From: an uncultured Solobacterium sp.
GTDB lineage: Bacteria > Bacillota_I > Bacilli_A > Erysipelotrichales > Erysipelotrichaceae
NCBI GenBank assembly: GCA_900547815.1
Contig: URHY01000094.1
Coordinates: 1 to 6,478 of the forward strand
Length of the DNA: 6,478 bases
Direction: 5' to 3'
Shown: in pieces, positions 1 to 3,846 of the stretch
Layout: the number at the start of each line of letters is the position of its first letter
How positions within the stretch are numbered: the first letter of the stretch is position 1
Translations under genes and position numbers: made by a program
Notes under the pieces: model-generated
The model's database searches: none
Told to the model about the DNA's origin: nothing
What the model saw: only the letters and a program-made list of their open reading frames with translations

Positions 1-53
1 AGTTCCTAAGCACATTTGGTAATATATGTTGGTAAGAAGCAAAGTAAGATAAA

Positions 54-80
54 TTTCAGTTTATCGCACTGTATATAAAA
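54..80 (+). repeat. Imperfect direct repeat, left copy
   Basis: TTTCAGTTTATCG (54-66) matches TTTCAGTTTGTCG (924-936) at 12 of 13 bases. After a 2-base length difference, both continue with TGTATA (70-75 and 938-943) and an A-rich tail. The two copies flank the rhomboid gene and its leader, about 870 bases apart. This copy lies just before the terminator at 85-128. Confidence 0.5.
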
Positions 81-84
81 AAAG

Positions 85-128
85 ATCCGTTAACTTTCTA
101 ATCCCGGAAGAAAGCTTACGGATTTTTT
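85..128 (+). terminator. Intrinsic terminator of an upstream unit
   Basis: A 15-position stem (85-99 with 109-123, 13 paired, mismatches at T91 and A93) encloses a 9-base loop and is followed by TTTTTT (123-128). An A-run (77-83) precedes the stem, so the hairpin could also work for minus-strand transcription. It separates the rhomboid gene from whatever lies to the left. Confidence 0.8.
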
Positions 129-306
129 GTGTTTCTTGACGAGCAAACAGGGTGTATGCTGATTGCACATTGAATATAAGAATTTACTAGCAGGAAGTTT
201 CAATCCGCTGATTATTCATATATACTTTATTCAGAAATATAAATCAGAAGTTGTAAGAGAGATACGACATAAGTTTATATGTTTGATGGAAAATAGGAGA
301 AATTGA

Positions 307-921
307 ATGCAAGGAAATGATATAATGAAGAATAACATAAAATATAATAGATTTAGCAAAATAGCAATTGTTATTATGGTTATAGTTTTTATAACAAATT
401 TTTTTGTGTCCGATTGTAATTTGCTTTGGATGTTCTTATTTGGAGGAGGTAAGGTAGTTGATTATACAAGTGTATCATATGCAACTGTTTTTAGGGATTT
501 TCAGCTATTTCGTCTAATTACATATGGATATACGCAGACTGCCGTATGGCACTTATTAGCAAATCTTTTGGGATTATGGTATGTAGGTCTGTATTTTGAA
601 AAAAAGATTGGAACAATATGGTTTGTACTAGTTTATCATATTGGCTTAATTTTTGCTGGTATCATACTTATTGTGTTATATCCTAGTGGCTATCAATACG
701 GAGCTTCACCAGCAATATTTGCTTGCATAGGTGTACTTGCAAATTGGCTTGTAAAAAATAGAGAATTATGGGACGAATATAAATTGCAAAAAGGATTCTA
801 CTATTTAATGGCTTATTTTGTTTTATCTAATATGTTATGCGTGTCTACATTAATATTTCATTTCATGGGATTTGTTGTGGGATTTTTGTTAGGGTTTATG
901 GTGAAAGAAAAAGCACGCTAA
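307..921 (+). CDS. Rhomboid-family intramembrane protease-like protein, variant GASP active-site motif
   Basis: This 204-residue polytopic membrane protein has about six hydrophobic helices (near 17-34, 77-95, 102-125, 132-150, 163-180 and 182-199), the size of a minimal bacterial rhomboid core. Landmarks occur in the family order: an R69 motif (FRLITYGYTQT), H82xxxN86 in the second helix (like the H150/N154 pair of GlpG), E98xxxG102, a serine in G132-A-S134-P135, and H185 in HFMGFxxGxxxG. S134 and H185 would be the catalytic dyad, which cleaves substrates inside the membrane. The residue after the serine is proline instead of the near-invariant glycine, so activity is uncertain. ATG 307 has AGGAG seven bases upstream; ATG 325 is an alternative with its own AAGGA (311-315). 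Ile codons are mostly ATA (10 of 18 by hand count), unlike the large transporter downstream, which hints at a separate origin. It is monocistronic, with a terminator at 958-989. Its substrate is unknown. Confidence 0.85.
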   Translation: MQGNDIMKNNIKYNRFSKIAIVIMVIVFITNFFVSDCNLLWMFLFGGGKVVDYTSVSYATVFRDFQLFRLITYGYTQTAVWHLLANLLGLWYVGLYFEKKIGTIWFVLVYHIGLIFAGIILIVLYPSGYQYGASPAIFACIGVLANWLVKNRELWDEYKLQKGFYYLMAYFVLSNMLCVSTLIFHFMGFVVGFLLGFMVKEKAR

Positions 922-923
922 AC

Positions 924-950
924 TTTCAGTTTGTCGATGTATAGACAAAA
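924..950 (+). repeat. Imperfect direct repeat, right copy, with inverted-repeat core
   Basis: This partner of the 54-80 repeat begins two bases after the rhomboid stop codon. It also contains an inverted repeat, TTTGTC (930-935) and GACAAA (944-949) around an 8-base loop, which the left copy lacks in intact form. It has no T-tract, so it is not itself a terminator. Confidence 0.5.
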
Positions 951-957
951 CTAGTAA

Positions 958-989
958 CGGGTAAACCTCATCAATTTACCCGCTTTTTT
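958..989 (+). terminator. Intrinsic terminator of the rhomboid gene
   Basis: A perfect 8-bp stem, CGGGTAAA (958-965) with TTTACCCG (975-982), has a 9-base loop and is followed by C and six T residues (984-989). It lies 37 bases after the stop codon. Confidence 0.92.
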
Positions 990-1131
990 ATGCCTTCTAT
1001 TTAATTAACTATGGGGAGTGTTTTGAAGGCTTCCGTGAGGATGGTTTGTCCAAGTTGTAAAAAGTAAAGACCTTCATTGAAAGTACCTGCATCTAAGAAC
1101 ATCTGTGACTACATCTCGTTAGACAACACAT

Positions 1132-1165
1132 AACAAAGAGACTTTATACGTTTCTTTGTTTTTTT
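1132..1165 (+). terminator. Intrinsic terminator with no recognised gene upstream
   Basis: An 11-bp stem pairs 1132-1142 with 1150-1160 (ten Watson-Crick pairs and one G-T pair at G1140-T1152). It has a 7-base loop and a T7 tract (1159-1165). The preceding terminator ends at 989, so this one would end a transcript starting within about 140 bases upstream: a small RNA, a tiny ORF, or read-through from the rhomboid gene. Confidence 0.75.
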
Positions 1166-1192
1166 GTTTACTCAGAGAATACTCTAAACAAA
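1163..1192. repeat. Nested inverted repeat
   Basis: TTTGTTTA (1163-1170) pairs perfectly with TAAACAAA (1185-1192). Inside the loop, AGAG (1174-1177) and CTCT (1182-1185) can form a second stem around AATA. There is no T-tract after it, so it does not look like a terminator. Confidence 0.55.
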
Positions 1193-1210
1193 TACGAGAA
1201 GAACCCTTTT

Positions 1211-1226
1211 AGTCTAATTCTAGACT
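1211..1226. repeat. Short perfect inverted repeat
   Basis: AGTCTA (1211-1216), a 4-base spacer, then TAGACT (1221-1226). It lies immediately before the direct-repeat block and could be a protein-binding site or a hairpin. I assign no function. Confidence 0.5.
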
Positions 1227-1289
1227 GTGTTACCCGTTTTTAGTTTTACCGTTTCAAGTGAGTATTACCCGTTCTTACTTTAACGGTTT
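1227..1289 (+). repeat. Direct repeat family A, two 28-base units, 35-base period
   Basis: Unit 1 (1227-1254) and unit 2 (1262-1289) align without gaps at 23 of 28 bases. Both contain TTACCCGTT (1230-1238 and 1265-1273), then a TTAGTTT-like core (TTACTTT in unit 2). The reverse complement of that 9-mer, AACGGGTAA, also occurs at 956-964 in the rhomboid terminator stem. Confidence 0.75.
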
Positions 1290-1301
1290 GTGTTCCGTCT
1301 C

Positions 1302-1390
1302 GCTAAATGCACGGCTTAGTTTAACATCGACCTGCGGGCAGAATTTGCTAAATGCACGGCTTAGTTTCTATATGCACGTTATAGTTTAAC
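1302..1390 (+). repeat. Direct repeat family B, two identical 21-base units plus a degenerate third
   Basis: Units 1302-1322 and 1347-1367 are identical over 21 bases, with a 45-base period and an ATGCACGGCTTAGTTT core. A third diverged unit follows at once (1368-1390), with ATGCACG (1372-1378) and TAGTTTAAC (1382-1390). Units 1 and 3 both run on into AGTTTAAC. All five units of families A and B fit CG, 3-4 bases, then TAGTTT or TACTTT, in one orientation, which suggests one ancestral element or binding site. Confidence 0.8.
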
Positions 1391-1401
1391 GATGACATTT
1401 G

Positions 1402-1430
1402 AATTAGGATAGTTTTATCCTAATTTTTTT
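1402..1430 (+). terminator. Intrinsic terminator just before the GntR promoter
   Basis: A perfect 10-bp stem, AATTAGGATA (1402-1411) with TATCCTAATT (1416-1425), has a GTTT loop and a T-tract (1424-1430). It ends two bases before the -35 of the next operon, so it insulates that operon from transcription through the repeat block. Confidence 0.88.
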
Positions 1431-1431
1431 C

Positions 1432-1460
1432 TTTACAAGTGATATATACTGTTATACACT
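1432..1460 (+). promoter_or_regulatory. GntR operon promoter with overlapping candidate operator
   Basis: TTTACA (1432-1437), a 17-base spacer, then TACACT (1455-1460) form a plausible sigma-A promoter (-35 5 of 6, -10 4 of 6). An imperfect inverted repeat, AGTG (1438-1441) and CACT (1457-1460) with A/T-rich flanks, spans the spacer and -10. GTG/CAC-ended palindromes are typical of GntR/YtrA operators. The 9-mer ACTGTTATA is also repeated at 1448-1456 and 1458-1466, one helical turn apart. Autorepression by the adjacent regulator is inferred. Confidence 0.55.
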
Positions 1461-1469
1461 GTTATATAG

Positions 1470-1477
1470 AAGGTGAT
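1470..1477 (+). promoter_or_regulatory. Ribosome binding site that sets the GntR start
   Basis: AAGGTGAT closely matches the anti-Shine-Dalgarno complement and ends three bases before ATG 1481. The in-frame GTG at 1439 has no such site and lies inside the promoter, so 1481 is the start. Confidence 0.85.
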
Positions 1478-1480
1478 ACA

Positions 1481-1849
1481 ATGATTATTATCAATAATAG
1501 TTCAATGATTCCTATTTATGAACAGATTGTGAATCAAGTGAAACAAAATATTGTGGATGGTAAGTTAAAAGAAGGAGATGCTTTACCGAGTGTTCGTGGT
1601 CTATCAAAAGATTTAAAAATATCGGCTTTAACTGTTAAAAAAGCATATGACATATTAGAAGCGGATGGCTTATGTAGAACGGTTCAAGGTAAGGGTTCGT
1701 TTGTGTTGGGGGTTAATCCTGGCTTAGTGCATGAGCAGCGTGTAGTTGAAATTCAAAAGGATTTAGAGAAGGTACTTGATAAAGCGAAATCTTATGATTT
1801 GTCAAAGGATGAAATTAGAGATTTATTTGATATCTTGATGGAGGAATGA
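1481..1849 (+). CDS. GntR-family transcriptional regulator, YtrA subfamily
   Basis: This 122-residue DNA-binding regulator is short, as YtrA-type GntR proteins are, with no large ligand-binding domain. The winged helix-turn-helix covers about residues 8-76: PIYEQIVNQV leads the first helix, LPSVRGLSKDLKISALTVKKAY (35-56) carries the recognition helix, and GKGSFV (70-75) forms the wing. The C-terminal segment (82-122, helical, heptad-like in VVEIQKDLEKVLDKA) is the likely dimerisation arm. Such proteins usually repress their own operon and the ABC genes behind it, and release in response to cell-envelope stress or the exported amphiphile. It is the first gene of a three-gene operon, two bases before the ATPase start used here. 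ATG 1481 is preferred to an in-frame GTG at 1439. The inducer cannot be told from sequence. Confidence 0.93.
   Translation: MIIINNSSMIPIYEQIVNQVKQNIVDGKLKEGDALPSVRGLSKDLKISALTVKKAYDILEADGLCRTVQGKGSFVLGVNPGLVHEQRVVEIQKDLEKVLDKAKSYDLSKDEIRDLFDILMEE
1840..1845 (+). promoter_or_regulatory. Ribosome binding site that sets the ATPase start
   Basis: GGAGGA sits inside the last codons of the regulator gene. It is six bases before ATG 1852 but directly abuts ATG 1846, which would be too close. The start at 1852 is therefore preferred, although 1846 would give a neat ATGA overlap with the regulator stop. Confidence 0.7.
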
Positions 1850-1851
1850 AC

Positions 1852-2631
1852 ATGCGATTTGTAAAGACATATAATGATTTTAAATTGGATTGTAAACTTG
1901 AATTAAAGCCAGGAACAATAACGGCTTTGATTGGTAGAAATGGTTCTGGCAAGACCACTCTATTTAAATTGTATCTTGGCTTAATTGAAGATGATGATAA
2001 ACATACAAATCAAGTGAATAAAGAAGAAATTGGTGTTGTATGGAATGATTCGAGTTTTAGTTTGGTTTTAAATGTTCTTGAAATTAAAAAGATTCTAATG
2101 TATTCCTATAAACATTTTGATTGTGATTATTTTGATTCAATGATTTCTCGATTTGAATTGGATCTAAAGAAACCATTAAAAGAATATTCTACAGGTATGC
2201 TTTCAAAATTGAAGATTATTATTGCGACAAGTCTTCATGCGAAAATATTATTGTTGGATGAACCAACAAGTGGTTTAGATGTGATTGCGCGAAATGAAGT
2301 ATTAGATTTGTTGCGTGATTATATGGAACAAAATGAAGAGGCTTCTATATTGATTAGCTCGCATATCTCAAGTGATTTGGAGGGCTTGTGTGATGAATTC
2401 TATTTCATTGAAAAAGGAAAAATCATTCTTTGTGAACAGGATTTAGAATCTTATGCATTATTAAAGGGTGTAGATGAAACTGTGGATTTAAGCTATGCAT
2501 TAAAAAAGATAGGTTCGACTTATCTTACAAATGAAAGACAATTTTATGTAGAAAACTATCCAAATCTAGTCATTGAAAAAGCACATATTGATGATTTGAT
2601 GGAATATATGATCAAGGGGGAAACTGTATGA
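1852..2631 (+). CDS. ABC transporter ATP-binding protein (ABC-2 exporter type)
   Basis: This 259-residue cytoplasmic ATPase is expected to drive the permease encoded next. Visible motifs (numbered from ATG 1852) are Walker A GRNGSGKTT (28-36), a signature of the non-canonical form YSTGMLSKL (112-120) in place of LSGGQ, Walker B with D-loop ILLLDEPTSGLD (132-143), and the switch histidine in SSHISSD (H171). The Q-loop region reads GVVWNDSSF, without the usual glutamine, which is common in small YtrB/BcrA-like ATPases. The C-terminal 60 residues are a diverged tail typical of that group. The start codon lies two bases after the regulator stop, and the end overlaps the permease start by four bases (ATGA), indicating translational coupling. 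With a single ATPase and a single permease, the working complex is probably a 2+2 dimer. The substrate is unknown; antimicrobial peptides or amphiphiles are a guess from the YtrA-type context. Confidence 0.93.
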   Translation: MRFVKTYNDFKLDCKLELKPGTITALIGRNGSGKTTLFKLYLGLIEDDDKHTNQVNKEEIGVVWNDSSFSLVLNVLEIKKILMYSYKHFDCDYFDSMISRFELDLKKPLKEYSTGMLSKLKIIIATSLHAKILLLDEPTSGLDVIARNEVLDLLRDYMEQNEEASILISSHISSDLEGLCDEFYFIEKGKIILCEQDLESYALLKGVDETVDLSYALKKIGSTYLTNERQFYVENYPNLVIEKAHIDDLMEYMIKGETV

Positions 2632-3242
2632 AGGGATTGTTAGTCAAAGATTTCTTGTTTATGATTAAAAGTAAGAAAGTCATATTGTTTATGTTGTTCA
2701 TTGGAATCATAGGTGGGATAAATGATATTTCATTTGCGGCAGGCTATATCTTGATGTTTCTTGCGATATTAAGCTTATCTACGATTTCGTATGATGAAGC
2801 CAATCACGGATTAAATACATTGTTTACTTTACCTATTTCTAAAATGGATTATGTAAAGGAAAAGTATTTGTTTTCTTTGATTATTACAGGGATTGGTTTT
2901 GTGTTTGTCACAATTTTAGGTTATTTTAGTAAAAGTGATTTCATGGAAACACTTGCAATTTTATCAACAGCTTTGTTCTTGTTAGCGATATCTTTGCCTT
3001 TTCAATTAAAGGAAGGCAATGAAAAAGGAAGAATTGTTTTGTTTGTGGTTGTGTTTGGATGTACCTTCTTATTCGCTTTCTTAAATCAATTTATTCCTAA
3101 ATTCTTTGAATCTATTGAAACTATATTGAATACTATGGATCCTACAATGTTTAGTGTGGGTTTATTGATTACAAGTTTTATTCTATATTTTGTCTCCATG
3201 ATGATATCCATTCGTGTATACAGAAACCGTGTTCTTGATTAA
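2628..3242 (+). CDS. ABC-2 type transporter permease
   Basis: This 204-residue integral membrane protein has about six hydrophobic segments (near 17-32, 37-53, 81-100, 107-124, 135-154 and 175-195). The N-terminal MKGLLVKDFLF and the loop YDEANHGLNTLFTLPISKMDYVKEKY (55-80; key features YDE, TLPIS and the basic tract before the next helix) are characteristic of the small ABC-2 permeases grouped in Pfam as ABC2_membrane_5. Its start overlaps the ATPase stop in ATGA and has AAGGGGG (2614-2620) seven bases upstream. It is the last gene of the operon. Its stop overlaps that of the convergent TetR gene in a shared TTAA, so there is no room for a conventional terminator between them. It probably forms the membrane channel of the exporter with the ATPase upstream. 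Confidence 0.9.
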   Translation: MKGLLVKDFLFMIKSKKVILFMLFIGIIGGINDISFAAGYILMFLAILSLSTISYDEANHGLNTLFTLPISKMDYVKEKYLFSLIITGIGFVFVTILGYFSKSDFMETLAILSTALFLLAISLPFQLKEGNEKGRIVLFVVVFGCTFLFAFLNQFIPKFFESIETILNTMDPTMFSVGLLITSFILYFVSMMISIRVYRNRVLD

Positions 3243-3748
3243 TTCACCAGTTTATCTACAATGTGATTGATGATATTCGCAATTTCTTCACAAGATTCAA
3301 TACATCCTGCATCGATCCATTGTTGAATGGTTGCCAAAGATCCAAAAAGGATGTAGTTTTTGATATATGGATCGTTTTGAGAGACTTGTTCAAGCTGATT
3401 ATTGATGGAATCGAGTGCTAGAACTTGTTTAGGAAATTCATTGTCGACATTGCATTCAAAAAAGATTTTGATGGTTTCTTTATTGGATTTTAAAAATTGG
3501 AGTAATTGGATAAAAGAAGTTTCTTTTGGCTGATCATTTAATTGTTCATTGATCAATTGAATGACTTCTTGCTCCATTTCTTTAATGACATCATATTGAC
3601 TACCATAATATTTATAGAAGGTTGAACGATTGATATCGGCCTTTTCACATAAGCTAGAAATGGTAATCTTATTGATGTCTTTTTCTTTTAGACATTCAAA
3701 TAAAGCTAGACGAATGAATTTTTTTGTCATTTGTATTTTTCTGTTCAT
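3239..3748 (-). CDS. TetR/AcrR-family transcriptional regulator
   Basis: This 169-residue regulator has an N-terminal TetR DNA-binding domain (about 8-56): FIRLALFECLKEKDINKITI, then the helix-turn-helix in SSLCEKADINRSTFYKYYGS (31-50), with the family-typical TFYKYY. The rest is a helical ligand/dimerisation domain with GSLATIQQWIDAGCIESCEEIA (136-157), a pattern common in Bacillota TetR regulators with the TetR_C_7/8-type C-terminus. ATG 3748 is chosen because AGGTG (complement of 3755-3759) lies six bases upstream; an in-frame TTG at 3805 has no such support and falls on the promoter -35. It is divergent from the large ABC transporter, and the two promoters share a palindrome, so it most likely represses both itself and that transporter. 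The ligand is unknown. It converges on the ABC-2 permease, sharing stop codons. Confidence 0.92.
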   Translation of the reverse strand: MNRKIQMTKKFIRLALFECLKEKDINKITISSLCEKADINRSTFYKYYGSQYDVIKEMEQEVIQLINEQLNDQPKETSFIQLLQFLKSNKETIKIFFECNVDNEFPKQVLALDSINNQLEQVSQNDPYIKNYILFGSLATIQQWIDAGCIESCEEIANIINHIVDKLVN

Positions 3749-3776
3749 AATCAACACCTGTTGCTTTCGTAACAAT

Positions 3777-3805
3777 ATGTTAAAATCAGTCGATTGAAAA
3801 ATCAA
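3777..3805 (-). promoter_or_regulatory. Promoter of the TetR gene
   Basis: On the minus strand, TTGATT (3805-3800), a 17-base spacer and TAACAT (3782-3777) make a moderate sigma-A promoter (4 of 6 at each box). The palindrome at 3786-3797 lies wholly inside the spacer. Confidence 0.5.
3786..3797. promoter_or_regulatory. Candidate shared TetR operator
   Basis: TCAGTCGATTGA is a 12-base palindrome with one mismatched symmetric pair (G3789/T3794). It lies within the spacer of the TetR promoter and overlaps the -35 of the transporter promoter, so one bound dimer could block both. The assignment rests on position and symmetry only. Confidence 0.5.
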
Positions 3806-3823
3806 GAGATAATTTTCTATAAT
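3794..3823 (+). promoter_or_regulatory. Promoter of the large ABC transporter gene
   Basis: TTGAAA (3794-3799), an 18-base spacer and a perfect TATAAT (3818-3823) form a strong-looking sigma-A promoter. GGAGG (3835-3839) follows, seven bases before ATG 3847. The predicted leader is short. Confidence 0.75.
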
Positions 3824-3846
3824 TAAGAAAATATGGAGGGCTTTTT

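Larger units (their letters stand above)
1..306. other. Upstream non-coding region and leader of the rhomboid gene
   Basis: No convincing gene lies here. A short frame open from the window edge (codons 3-35, ending at TAA 33-35, only ten residues) could be the tail of an upstream gene but is too short to identify. A strong hairpin terminator (85-128) ends whatever is transcribed from the left. Between 129 and 306 I see only an A/T-rich leader. The best promoter guess is TTTCAA (198-203), 17 bases, then TATACT (221-226); the -10 is good (5 of 6) but the -35 is poor, so this is tentative. A good Shine-Dalgarno sequence, AGGAG at 295-299, precedes the start at 307. Confidence 0.6.
990..1480. other. 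Structured non-coding interval between rhomboid gene and GntR operon
   Basis: No full-length gene is visible on either strand in about 490 bases. The interval instead contains, in order: an 18-codon frame (1011-1067) encoding a CPSC motif, a terminator (1132-1165), two inverted repeats (1163-1192 and 1211-1226), five related direct-repeat units (1227-1390), a terminator (1402-1430) and the GntR promoter/operator (1432-1477). Two terminators with no recognised gene before either suggest short transcripts from inside the interval, or the relics of lost genes. Minus-strand frames through the repeats are broken by stops. Confidence 0.6.

Noticed and set aside
3..35. Ten-residue open frame ending at TAA 33-35, possible tail of an upstream gene
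   Set aside because: It is too short to identify or distinguish from chance, so it is not listed as a coding feature.
129..173. Short frame starting GTG 129 (14 codons)
   Set aside because: It has no ribosome binding site, begins in the terminator T-tract and has no recognisable motif.
196..208. GTTTCAATCCGC-like string resembling the start of some CRISPR repeats
   Set aside because: Only one copy exists, with no repeat-spacer pattern nearby.
1302..1367. 21-base identical repeats as a minimal CRISPR array
   Set aside because: There are only two exact copies and one 24-base spacer, the flanking unit is degenerate, and the units share a core with neighbouring repeats of different spacing. 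No cas genes are in the window.
1439..1480. Upstream GTG start adding 14 residues to the GntR regulator
   Set aside because: It overlaps the promoter and operator and lacks a ribosome binding site, while ATG 1481 has a strong one and gives the usual YtrA-type N-terminus.
3749..3805. TTG start adding 19 residues to the TetR regulator
   Set aside because: It would start on the predicted -35 of its own promoter. ATG 3748 has AGGTG at good spacing and the family-typical N-terminus.
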